Shown here one piece after another: positions 1 through 7,133 of a stretch of DNA of 25,480 nucleotides. This DNA is from Calditrichota bacterium. Lineage in GTDB: Bacteria; Calditrichota; Calditrichia; RBG-13-44-9. The translations under genes and the position numbers were made by a program. The first letter of the stretch is position 1, and each line of letters begins with the position of its first letter. The notes under the pieces are model-generated. The model did not search any database. It was not told the origin of the DNA and was given only the letters and a program-made list of their open reading frames with translations. Where the stretch lies: the NCBI GenBank assembly GCA_024276455.1, contig JAJRXE010000133.1:1-25480 (forward strand), read 5' to 3'.

Positions 1-692
1 ATGGAAATGGTGTTCCAGCGGGGCAAATTCTCATTGCAATACTTAAAAATGTCCGTAATGATGCGCATGGATGGCTCCGGCGGAAAGATGTAGGTGCCCC
101 GGGCAATGTATTCCTTCAGAATGTCGTTCTGAATGGTGCCGGAAAGGCGGGACAAATCCGCCCCCTGCTTCTTGGCAATCGCCACGTACATGGCCAGCAG
201 AATACTGGCCGTGGCGTTGATGGTCATGGAGGTGGACACTTTGTCCAGCGGAATCTGATCGAACAGGATTTCCATGTCCTGCAGGGAGTCAATCGCCACC
301 CCCACCTTACCAACCTCCCCTTCCGCCATGGGATCGTCGGAGTCGTAGCCGATCTGGGTGGGCAGATCGAAGGCTACGGACAGTCCGGTGGAACCGCTCT
401 CCAGCAGATAGCGATAGCGCCGATTGGACTCCTCTGCGGTAGCGAAACCAGCGTACTGGCGCATCGTCCAGAAGCGTCCCCGGTACATGGTAGGCTGCAC
501 TCCCCGGGTAAAAGGGTACTCCCCGGGAAAACCGAGCTGCTGCAGGTAGTCGAACTTCTCGTCCGGCAGGTAAATCCGTTCAATCTGGATATCGGAGTCG
601 GTACGAAAATCCTTCCGTTCCGGGAAACGTTCCAGCACCTTCTTCAGGGTGGTGGTTTCCCACTGCTGCTTCTTTTTCTCTATGGGATTCAT
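1..692 (-). CDS. Methylmalonyl-CoA mutase, large (catalytic) subunit, N-terminal part
   Basis: Adenosylcobalamin-dependent isomerase interconverting (R)-methylmalonyl-CoA and succinyl-CoA, used in propionate metabolism. About 230 residues are visible; the rest lies beyond the left edge. I translated this frame by hand from the ATG at 690-692. It carries hallmark segments of the family's substrate-binding barrel: RGVQPTMYRGRFWTMRQYAG near residues 60-80, then SGSTGLSVAFDLPTQIGYDS and GTIQNDILKEY. The start is supported by AAGGAG about 7 nt upstream on the minus strand and by a protein that begins like other mutases, with a short lead and then an FRTDSD segment. The C-terminal B12-binding domain, fused or separate, cannot be seen. 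No partner gene is visible. The cobalamin adenosyltransferase at 6426-6980 could supply its cofactor. Identification is firm; whether it is a one-subunit or two-subunit enzyme is unknown. Confidence 0.95.
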   Translation of the reverse strand, partial: MNPIEKKKQQWETTTLKKVLERFPERKDFRTDSDIQIERIYLPDEKFDYLQQLGFPGEYPFTRGVQPTMYRGRFWTMRQYAGFATAEESNRRYRYLLESGSTGLSVAFDLPTQIGYDSDDPMAEGEVGKVGVAIDSLQDMEILFDQIPLDKVSTSMTINATASILLAMYVAIAKKQGADLSRLSGTIQNDILKEYIARGTYIFPPEPSMRIITDIFKYCNENLPRWNTIS

Positions 693-851
693 GCGACTCT
701 CCTTTTCTCTTCACCGTTACACACTGCGTGAAGAATTTAACAAAATAAACGGAGAGTCTCAAAAGGTAAATGATTTTGTTGAAAATATTATAAAAAAGTA
801 GATAAAATTTTTTATAAAGAAAGGCGTACAATTTTAATTGAACGGAAAAGG

Positions 852-886
852 GTAAAAGCCACGAGAGGTTCTAAAATTGCTTTTAC
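852..886 (-). other. Hairpin directly after the lipoprotein stop codon
   Basis: GTAAAAGC at 852-859 is the exact reverse complement of GCTTTTAC at 879-886, giving an 8-bp stem with a 19-nt loop that starts three bases after the stop codon at 889. The stem is A/T-rich and no long T-run follows, so termination is possible but unproven. The loop contains one arm of the longer inverted repeat that brackets the gene (860-870 against 1585-1595), so two alternative pairings compete. Confidence 0.4.
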
Positions 887-888
887 AT

Positions 889-1542
889 TCAATAAATCCA
901 AATATAAATCCTTGAATATTCAGACCAACCGATATAACCATATGGATATTTTTCTATTTGCCAATCAATTGCAGTTCCACTAGCATTCGCAGACTTATCC
1001 CAACCTTTTCTTTTACGAGCATATTTATAGTCTTCTCTAGAATAAATTAAATAACTTCCATCTTGCCTTTCCCATTCATTGTTTATTTCCCATGAAATAT
1101 CAATCATACCGCCTGAACCATTATTTCTATAGAAATTAGGATTCGCACTTTCACTTGTATTTGTTTTCAATCGACACCATCCTTTTTCGTAACCACCTGT
1201 AAAATCATCATTAGGTATATATCCCCACCCAGATTCTAAAGTCCCCTCTCCACTTCTGTATATACTATAATCAAGCCAAGTATTATTATTAATCACATCC
1301 CGTCGCACATTAAGCCAGATATGTAACCCGTTTTCATAAGACGAAACATATGCAATATCTCCTTCCCTCAAATAAATATTATAATCATAGTCCTGAAAAA
1401 TTTCATCCTCTGGAACCGTAGCAGATTTGGCTGCATTAACAGTTGGAACCTGGGTATTGTTCTGCCCAGTCACCTCCACCGGCGTCTGGCTGCAACTAAA
1501 CACGACAAATAAAATGAAAATAATCAGAAAAAATTGTTTCAT
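889..1542 (-). CDS. Orphan lipoprotein, AT-rich, function unknown
   Basis: A 217-residue protein with a lipoprotein signal: Met-Lys, a hydrophobic stretch (FFLIIFILFVV), then VFSC with the lipidated Cys at residue 17. The mature part is rich in Trp, Tyr, Asn and Gly, with short repeated aromatic patterns, and ends in IYIWIY. This suggests a secreted beta-sheet domain, but I recognise no family. GGGGAGG lies 5-6 nt before the ATG, so expression is plausible. Base composition is clearly more AT-rich than the neighbouring genes, and the gene is bracketed by an imperfect inverted repeat (852-870 and 1585-1604). Both points suggest lateral acquisition. It sits alone between the mutase and the NtrC-like regulator with its own upstream gap of about 300 bp. 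Real gene: fairly sure. Function: unknown. Confidence 0.75.
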   Translation of the reverse strand: MKQFFLIIFILFVVFSCSQTPVEVTGQNNTQVPTVNAAKSATVPEDEIFQDYDYNIYLREGDIAYVSSYENGLHIWLNVRRDVINNNTWLDYSIYRSGEGTLESGWGYIPNDDFTGGYEKGWCRLKTNTSESANPNFYRNNGSGGMIDISWEINNEWERQDGSYLIYSREDYKYARKRKGWDKSANASGTAIDWQIEKYPYGYIGWSEYSRIYIWIY

Positions 1543-1845
1543 GATAACCTCCCCTGATTTTTCTCTCTGGTTTTAATTAAAGGAAACCTCTCGTGACTTT
1601 TTACTTGGATTATCCTTTTCAAAGAACGGTCCATCCGATGTTAATTTGAATCCGGTCCGTGGATTTTCTTAATACTGTTACAACAATAATACCAGATTAA
1701 AAGAGACGACCTATCTAATTGTTTTTTAAGGAATATGCACTCACCCTCCGGTAGGGATGAATTTCAATTGTGGTAAGGATGTTACAAAAAAATGAGGGAT
1801 TGTATCCGTTTTACAACAGATATGAGAAAGGTATAAAAGGGTGTA
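1543..1845. other. Intergenic region upstream of the lipoprotein gene
   Basis: About 300 bp with no gene. It contains the right arm of the inverted repeat (1585-1604), two isolated GTTACAA heptamers (1677-1683 and 1781-1787) that resemble single Pho-box half-sites without a good partner, and a small CCCT/AGGG hairpin near 1744-1756. I could not pick a convincing sigma-70 or sigma-54 promoter. Confidence 0.4.
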
Positions 1846-3192
1846 TTATTTCATCTTCTCAATTCCCAGCTTCCGCATTTTGCGGTACAGGTTGGTGCGC
1901 TCAATTTTCAGGTAGTTGGCGGTGGCGGGAATGTTCCAATTGTGAGCCAGGAGGGCTTTGTAGATGTATTCCCGCTCGTATTTCTGCAGAACTTTCCGCA
2001 GGGAGGATTCCTCCGTAGAGGTAATTTCCCGGGAGGGCAGCGGCAGCCAGCGCTGCACGTAATCGGCATCGAGTATTTCCCCATCGTGGTAGATGAGCAT
2101 CTCCAGTAGTTTCTGCTTCAGTTCGCGCACGTTGCCTTTCCAGGGATATTCCAGAAATAAGCGAATGGCTTCGGGGGTGACCTTTCGTTCCGGGACGCTC
2201 AGTTCCTCACAAAGCAAAGGGAGGTAGTAGTGGATTAATTCCGGGATGTCCTCCGGCCGCTCCCGCAGGGGCGGAATGTGAATTCGCACCGCATTCAGCC
2301 GGTAGAATAAATCCTCCCGAAACGCTTCTTTTTCCAGGTCCTTGTTGGTGGCGGCAATGACGCGAACATTTACCTGCCGCTCCGCCACCTCCCCCAGCCG
2401 CGAGAAGGTCTTTTCGTCCAGCACCTGCAGCAGTTTAGCCTGCACCTGCGGAGAAATCTCTCCCACCTCGTCCAGGAAGATGGTCCCCCCATCGGCAACC
2501 TCGAATTTCCCCGGTTTGTCCTGCAGCGCCCCGGTGAAAGCACCCTTGACATGTCCAAACAGCTCGTTTTCCACCAGATCGGACGGCAGCGCAGCACAGT
2601 TAATTTTCACAAACGGTTTAGCGATGCGGGAACTAAGGTTGTGCAGGCAACGGGCCACCAGATCCTTCCCGGTACCGGTTTCCCCGGTAATCAGCACCGT
2701 GCAATCTTTATCCGCTAACAGGTCGATCTGCTTGAACACCTTGCGCATGGCCGGACTGACTCCCACCATTTTGAAACGGTCCAGGATAGTCTGGCGGAGC
2801 TGGAGATTCTCCCGGGTAAGCAGGCTACGTTCGACGGCATTTTTGATGGTCACCAGAATTTTATCGGCATCCAGCGGTTTTTCGATGAAATCGTAGGCGC
2901 CCTTTTTAAGGGCTTCCACCGCCAGCGGAACTGATCCGTAAGCGGTAATCATAATAACGGGAATATTGGTATCGAGCTTCCGAATCCGCTCGAATACTTC
3001 CATCCCGCTTAAACCGGGCAGCATCAGGTCCAACAAAACAGCATCCGCTGATTTGTTTTCCAGGATGCGGAGCGCCTCTTCACCGTTTTCCGCACCAATG
3101 GCATTGTACCCTTTCATTTTCAAAATACTGGAAAGCAGCTTACGAATCCGTTCTTCATCATCCACAATGAGAATAGTGGCTGAATGATTCAT
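1846..3192 (-). CDS. NtrC-family sigma-54-dependent response regulator
   Basis: A 448-residue activator with three domains in order. The receiver (about 1-120) has acidic residues DDEE near 11 and the phosphoacceptor Asp55 in LLDLMLPG. The AAA+ sigma-54 interaction domain (about 145-375) has Walker A GETGTGKD near 170, the GAFTGA loop near 217 and the Walker B-type GTIFLDEVGEI. The C-terminal Fis-type helix-turn-helix ends in IERTNLYRKMRKLGI. It should remodel RNA polymerase-sigma54 at promoters chosen by the C-terminal domain. All signature residues are present, so it looks active. Its start overlaps the stop of the upstream kinase by 4 bp (ATGA), so the two are translationally coupled and the kinase is its likely phosphodonor. 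Target genes are unknown; no sigma-54 promoter was recognised nearby. Confidence 0.95.
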   Translation of the reverse strand: MNHSATILIVDDEERIRKLLSSILKMKGYNAIGAENGEEALRILENKSADAVLLDLMLPGLSGMEVFERIRKLDTNIPVIMITAYGSVPLAVEALKKGAYDFIEKPLDADKILVTIKNAVERSLLTRENLQLRQTILDRFKMVGVSPAMRKVFKQIDLLADKDCTVLITGETGTGKDLVARCLHNLSSRIAKPFVKINCAALPSDLVENELFGHVKGAFTGALQDKPGKFEVADGGTIFLDEVGEISPQVQAKLLQVLDEKTFSRLGEVAERQVNVRVIAATNKDLEKEAFREDLFYRLNAVRIHIPPLRERPEDIPELIHYYLPLLCEELSVPERKVTPEAIRLFLEYPWKGNVRELKQKLLEMLIYHDGEILDADYVQRWLPLPSREITSTEESSLRKVLQKYEREYIYKALLAHNWNIPATANYLKIERTNLYRKMRKLGIEKMK

Positions 3193-5678
3193 GATTTCAC
3201 CTGTCGGTTATTGAGTGGAAACGATATGGTAATGCGGGTACCCAGTCCGGGTCGGCTGAACACTTCAATGGTCCCCTGATGCTCTTCCACAATGCGTTTC
3301 ACAATATTCATTCCCAGACCGGAACCTCCTTCCCGTGTGGTGAAGAAGGGATCGAATAACCTGTTTCGGGTATCAGCGTCCATGCCGCGTCCGGTGTCGG
3401 ATACCTCCAACACAATTTCTTTTTTCAGCGGGTGGATCAGATCATCTTGAATACGTTCCGCCTCAAAAAGTTTAATTAAAATTTCTCCAGGTTCCTGGGT
3501 CGCCTGGATGGCATTATCGATTAAATTTGTAAACAGGGTAACCATCTGGGACTCGTCCGCGAATACGGTTAAATTTGGGTCACTTATTTCAGTTTTTAAA
3601 TTAATGGTTTCCGGTAAATGCAGGCGATAGCGTTGGACCACCTCTTCGATAATTTCTTTCAGATTAATCAGGTTCATCCGGGGCGACTGGATGCGGGAGA
3701 ATCGCATGAAATCGTCCAGTACCCGCCGCAAACGATTCACCTCCTCCAGGCCGCCCTCCACGAACTCGGCAATCTTTTTCTGCAGCTCCGGATTGTTCTC
3801 ATACTCGTATTTTAAACGCTGTAATGACAGTCGAATGCTGGTAAGGGGATTCTTAATTTCGTGGGCCATCTTCTGGGCCACCATGAGCCAGGAAACCGTT
3901 TTACGGGAATGGATTAAAGGAGTAATATCATTAAATAATACCAGGATGCCTTCCCGGCGCCGCAGGGTGGAGAGAATAAATTGCACCTGGATTTCAAAAA
4001 CATGCTCCGCCTCTTCTGTGGAAAGACGAACTTGCCAGCGCGCATTCTGGCGGCTACTTAATTGTTTACGTAATTGTTCTCTTAAGGGAGCAAACCGACC
4101 CTGCAGTAATTCTTCTATAGGTTTCCCTTTGACTTCCTCGAATTTACGTCCGAACAACTCTTCGGCCCGGGAGTTCATCCAGCTAATCCTCCCTTTGCGA
4201 TCCAGCGAAATGGTGGCGGTAAAGGACTCTGCCAGAAATTTTAACTGCTCCCGGTACCAATTCCAATCTCCCCCGTAGGCTAATTTCAGGGCTCCAAGAG
4301 CAATAATGAATCCCAGAACCAACAGCGAAACCCTTAAGTAACGCTTCCCTTTCAAATAATCAAAAATTGTAAGGCGTTGAAGCTTCACTAGTTCAATATT
4401 CCCATTGGCATAAAAAAAAGCATGGGCGGGTGGTTTGGTTCTCCCTCTTTTAACTAAAAAAACGTGTCTCAATTCCTCACCCCTGGCAATCATTTTGAAG
4501 TCAGTATTCAAAATCAGGGTGTGGTGTTCCTGAGTTCCGCACACCGTCTCTTCGATGCCGTCTCCGTTGAGATCGAACTGTCCGTAATACCACAATAATT
4601 TTTCCGGATAAGAAAAAACACTCACCAGTTTCAGGGTGGAATCCAGAACACAAAGCTGTCCTTCCCCGTTACTCACAAAAAAGTGGGGCAGAAGCTGGTA
4701 CTTCAAAATGGCAATGGCTTCTCCAAAGATAAGGCGGGTATTTTCCACCTTAGGGAATAAGTAGGGGAAGTTTTGGTAATGCCACTTGATTAATCGGTTA
4801 CCGGTGGAAAGATCGAAATTGGACGTTTTGGTCAGGGTAACCAGTTCGGCCGCCTTTCCCGGAGTAAAACGGGGAAAATAGATCAGAGTGGCAGAATTTT
4901 TTCCACCCAGCTCCTTTTGGAATAGCAACTTTCCCGTTTCGCTTAACACAATAAGATAAGAGTGAAAATCGTCGGTTTGATTTGCCTCGGCTCTGTTGGC
5001 GGGCGACCAGTTATCCAGATAAATTTCATAACGACCATCGCCATTCAAATCATAAACGTGCACCTTATTAATTATTGGCCCTACCCAGTAATGCCACAGC
5101 TCCCGCCGATTTTGCAGATCGTACACCAGTACCCCGCGAGGATAACGATCGTAACCGCCACAGATTACCATCACCAGGTCTTTAAACCCATCGTGATTGA
5201 GATCCACCAGATGTTGTACCTCAAATCTCCCCTGCCAGGGCCGGTTGGGAAAACGGCGCTTCCCCACCAGAATTTTCTGTTGTAATAAAACCTGACCTTC
5301 CTGAAAGGGTTGGTAAATTTTTAAATACAGCGAATCGACTTTACGATAGGTGTAAACAATTTCTTTGTATCGATCACCATCTACATCAAACGCTTTTACA
5401 TCCAGTATTTCTCCCCAGATCGGTTCGGAATAATAATGATAACCGGTTTCTAAATCACTGATCTTTATTAAAGAGGAGACCTCTTTTTTGTATGTTCTCT
5501 CAACCGTGATTAACTCAGAGGCAGCATTATTGTCCAGATCATCAATGAAGGATTTCAATGTTACTCCGGAAGCAAGAGTCCTTTCCCGGGTTATTTTGTA
5601 GGGAAGGATTTGGTTGTCATCGCAGCCGAGCAGAGACAACAGAACAAGAAAAACTATCAGGAGGAAAATCTGTCGCAC
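3189..5678 (-). CDS. Lipid-anchored FG-GAP-type sensor histidine kinase
   Basis: An 829-residue kinase of unusual architecture. The N-terminus is a lipoprotein signal ending LLGC, with Cys19 followed by Asp-Asp. In E. coli Asp after the Cys favours inner-membrane retention, which fits a protein that also has a membrane segment near 447-470. The extracytoplasmic part (about 20-445) carries at least five Asp-rich repeats of FG-GAP/VCBS style near residues 46, 98, 159, 209 and 367, for example DLNGDGRYEI and DLNHDGFKDLV, suggesting a beta-propeller that may bind calcium. Then come a PAS domain (about 485-590), the phosphorylation motif MAHEIKNPLTS with His near 606, and an ATPase domain with GRGMD and the G-box SGLGMNIVKRIVEEHQG. 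The start is GTG at 5678, preceded by AAGGGGA 7 nt upstream; no better ATG is available. It is co-transcribed with the NtrC-like regulator. The input signal is unknown. Confidence 0.9.
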   Translation of the reverse strand: MRQIFLLIVFLVLLSLLGCDDNQILPYKITRERTLASGVTLKSFIDDLDNNAASELITVERTYKKEVSSLIKISDLETGYHYYSEPIWGEILDVKAFDVDGDRYKEIVYTYRKVDSLYLKIYQPFQEGQVLLQQKILVGKRRFPNRPWQGRFEVQHLVDLNHDGFKDLVMVICGGYDRYPRGVLVYDLQNRRELWHYWVGPIINKVHVYDLNGDGRYEIYLDNWSPANRAEANQTDDFHSYLIVLSETGKLLFQKELGGKNSATLIYFPRFTPGKAAELVTLTKTSNFDLSTGNRLIKWHYQNFPYLFPKVENTRLIFGEAIAILKYQLLPHFFVSNGEGQLCVLDSTLKLVSVFSYPEKLLWYYGQFDLNGDGIEETVCGTQEHHTLILNTDFKMIARGEELRHVFLVKRGRTKPPAHAFFYANGNIELVKLQRLTIFDYLKGKRYLRVSLLVLGFIIALGALKLAYGGDWNWYREQLKFLAESFTATISLDRKGRISWMNSRAEELFGRKFEEVKGKPIEELLQGRFAPLREQLRKQLSSRQNARWQVRLSTEEAEHVFEIQVQFILSTLRRREGILVLFNDITPLIHSRKTVSWLMVAQKMAHEIKNPLTSIRLSLQRLKYEYENNPELQKKIAEFVEGGLEEVNRLRRVLDDFMRFSRIQSPRMNLINLKEIIEEVVQRYRLHLPETINLKTEISDPNLTVFADESQMVTLFTNLIDNAIQATQEPGEILIKLFEAERIQDDLIHPLKKEIVLEVSDTGRGMDADTRNRLFDPFFTTREGGSGLGMNIVKRIVEEHQGTIEVFSRPGLGTRITISFPLNNRQVKS

Positions 5679-6079
5679 CGGTCAATCCCCTTAGTTAGTC
5701 GATAATCCAGTCGGATTCAGGCATGCAGGAAAATAATTCTTACAAAAATAATGCCTTTCTCAGTTAAAGAGCAGACAGGCGCCCGGACATTATTCCCGTC
5801 GCCACTCATTGCGGTCGGGAGCACCGTTCAGTTTTCAATGCCAGGCACGGAATACCTTGTTTCTAAATCACTTGGGACACTTTCTCTTTCGGCTTCCGCT
5901 TCCGATACCCTAAAAACTCTTCCCGAAATGGATGAATCGTTTTAAGAGAGAAGGCCAAAAAATGTTTTAAAATACTCGTTTACCGATTATTCTTGTATCA
6001 AAATTACCACAAATTCAGTTGCCTGTGCTGCAAACTTGCTTTTAACACACGTCTGCTCGAAACTGTCTTGATTACGTAC

Positions 6080-6108
6080 AAAATAAAAAATTTTGAGGAC
6101 TTTTTCAA
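6080..6108 (-). promoter_or_regulatory. Candidate sigma-70 promoter upstream of the kinase operon
   Basis: Reading the minus strand, TTGAAA (6103-6108) and TATTTT (6080-6085) are separated by exactly 17 nt. It would give a leader of about 400 nt before the kinase start at 5678. The region is AT-rich, so a chance match is quite possible. Confidence 0.25.
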
Positions 6109-6247
6109 TATGCGGAGAATAATTTGTAATATTTTTTGGTAATTGGGGAGCGTGATTAAAGCAAAACACCTTTACCCCGAAAATTCCACCAGAATTTACG
6201 CGAGAAATATCCGGGATAATGTCTGTAAAACCGGTTGTAACGAAAAA

Positions 6248-6287
6248 TTTTCAATCATTGATTCTTAATTAAATCTTTGATTGAAAA
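6248..6287. repeat. AT-rich palindrome with 10-bp perfect arms
   Basis: TTTTCAATCA (6248-6257) and TGATTGAAAA (6278-6287) are exact inverse copies separated by 20 nt, which themselves contain the smaller AT-palindrome TTAATTAA. It could be an operator or the stem of a small RNA. Nothing downstream resembles a canonical terminator tail. Confidence 0.5.
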
Positions 6288-6374
6288 GAAATTCAAATAA
6301 TGTCGTCCTTGCTTTAAAAAGCGTCTCTGAAACAAACTTTCGCTCAACTCCAGCAAAAAGTAAGGTAAATTGCA

Positions 6375-6406
6375 CGAGAAAAACCGATCAGGAGTTTTTC
6401 TTTCTC
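6375..6406. terminator. Possible hairpin after the adenosyltransferase gene
   Basis: GAGAAAAAC (6375-6383) pairs with GTTTTTCTTTCTC (6394-6406), with a bulge, about 20 nt past the stop codon of the gene ending at 6426. On the minus strand the distal arm contains a short run of T within the stem rather than after it. It is weak and AT-rich. Confidence 0.25.
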
Positions 6407-6425
6407 ACGGAGATTAGCACGTTTG

Positions 6426-6980
6426 TCAATAATCCACGCCCGGCTGAGCCAGAATGCCTTTCTGGAAGGGATGTTTGATTTCGGTCATTTCGGTTACCAG
6501 ATCCGCCGCATCAATAATCTCCTGCGGCGCATACCTGCCGGTCAGAACAAGATGAAGGTAAGGAGGTTTTTGTTTAATAAGCTCCAGCACATCCGCCACG
6601 GAAACCAATCCTTCTTTCAAGGCCACATTTATTTCATCCAGAATGATCAAATCGTAATCTTTGTCCATATTCTCCTTCACATATTGCAACGCCACCCGGG
6701 CCGCTTCCTGGTGTTCTTCAAGGGGCTTTTGGTCCCCCATGATGCCCACAAATCCCTTTCCCATGCGCTTCAGATCCAGATTGGGGGCAAGACGCTGGTA
6801 GCTCTCCAGTTCTCCGTACATCCAGTCTCCTTTAATAAACTGCACCATGAGAATACGCCAATCGTAGCCGACCGCCCGCAGCGCCATTCCCAACGCGGCG
6901 GTGGTTTTACCTTTTCCGTTGCCGGTGTACACTATTATCAACCCCTGCCGTTTTTCGCGCGGCACTGCCTGTAAACTCAT
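6426..6980 (-). CDS. cobO: Cob(I)alamin (corrinoid) adenosyltransferase, BtuR/CobO type
   Basis: Transfers the 5'-deoxyadenosyl group of ATP to cob(I)alamin or cobyrinic acid a,c-diamide, making the adenosylcobalamin coenzyme in the cytosol. The 184-residue protein has the family's P-loop GNGKGKT at residues 20-26 right after a LIIVYT strand, then VQFIKGDWMYGELES, the LIILDEINVALKEGL segment, and LTGRYAPQEIIDAADLVTEM; its length is typical. I start it at the ATG at 6980 rather than the GTG at 6986, because AAGGAG (6988-6993) lies 7 nt from the ATG but only 1 nt from the GTG. It follows phoR after 153 bp, so it may be read through from the phosphate operon or have its own promoter in that gap. 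A partial B12-box-like sequence lies there (7077-7092). Methylmalonyl-CoA mutase at the left edge is a plausible consumer. Confidence 0.93.
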   Translation of the reverse strand: MSLQAVPREKRQGLIIVYTGNGKGKTTAALGMALRAVGYDWRILMVQFIKGDWMYGELESYQRLAPNLDLKRMGKGFVGIMGDQKPLEEHQEAARVALQYVKENMDKDYDLIILDEINVALKEGLVSVADVLELIKQKPPYLHLVLTGRYAPQEIIDAADLVTEMTEIKHPFQKGILAQPGVDY

Positions 6981-6987
6981 TTTCACA

Positions 6988-6993
6988 CTCCTT
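6988..6993 (-). promoter_or_regulatory. Ribosome-binding site deciding the cobO start
   Basis: AAGGAG on the minus strand, 7 nt from the ATG at 6978-6980 and 1 nt from the alternative GTG at 6984-6986. The spacing favours the ATG. Confidence 0.7.
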
Positions 6994-7066
6994 CCTTATG
7001 GTTCTTTCGCAGCAAATTTTACGGACTTTCCGGTCGAAAATCCACCATTTTTCCAAATCTGAAATC

Positions 7067-7092
7067 AACCTACCAAGGCAGGTTAGCAGACT
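7067..7092 (-). promoter_or_regulatory. Partial B12-box-like sequence and small hairpin upstream of cobO
   Basis: On the minus strand AGTCTGCTAACCTGCC (7077-7092) shares about 12 of 16 positions with the B12 box of cobalamin riboswitches (AGYCMGGAGACCTGCC). Its 3' half can fold with 7067-7074 (AACCTGCC against GGTAGGTT). The other conserved riboswitch blocks, such as the GCCACTG segment expected upstream, are not seen, and most of the needed space would lie inside phoR. It may be a remnant or a coincidence. Confidence 0.2.
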
Positions 7093-7133
7093 GTTTATTT
7101 GGGAAGAGAAATTTCGGTCGGAAAAGAATCATT

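Larger units (their letters stand above)
852..1604. repeat. Imperfect inverted repeat bracketing the lipoprotein gene
   Basis: cacgagaggtt at 860-870 is a perfect 11-bp inverse of aacctctcgtg at 1585-1595. With one gap the match extends outward to about 19-20 bp, because gtaaaag at 852-858 faces cttttttac-like sequence at 1597-1604. The bracketed unit is 753 bp and holds one AT-rich gene. I saw no target-site duplication and no transposase. It may be a non-autonomous element, or a 5'/3' mRNA pairing. Confidence 0.45.
5679..6425. other. Long intergenic region with no convincing gene
   Basis: 747 bp between the kinase start and the end of the adenosyltransferase gene. Two short open frames occur (5751-5945 plus, 64 codons; 5987-6169 minus, 60 codons). 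Neither has a properly spaced ribosome-binding site or a recognisable protein, so I do not call them. The stretch contains a long AT-rich palindrome (6248-6287), a hairpin at 6375-6406 and a candidate sigma-70 promoter facing the kinase (6080-6108). It is AT-rich on its right half. Decayed genes or regulatory RNA cannot be excluded. Confidence 0.5.

Noticed and set aside
1666..1683. TTGTAAC-AGTA-TTAAGAA as a third Pho box before the lipoprotein gene
   Set aside because: The second heptamer matches at only about 3 of 7 positions, and no -10-like hexamer lies 10 nt downstream.
1770..1787. TTGTAAC-ATCC-TTACCAC as a Pho box
   Set aside because: The second half matches at 4 of 7 positions, there is no -10 at the right distance, and it is over 220 nt from the next start codon.
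5751..5945. Plus-strand 64-codon frame in the gene desert
   Set aside because: No ribosome-binding site before its ATG and no recognisable sequence; kept only as part of the intergenic description.
5987..6169. Minus-strand 60-codon frame starting at GTG
   Set aside because: The AAAGG before it is too close to the GTG, and the product resembles translated AT-rich intergenic DNA.
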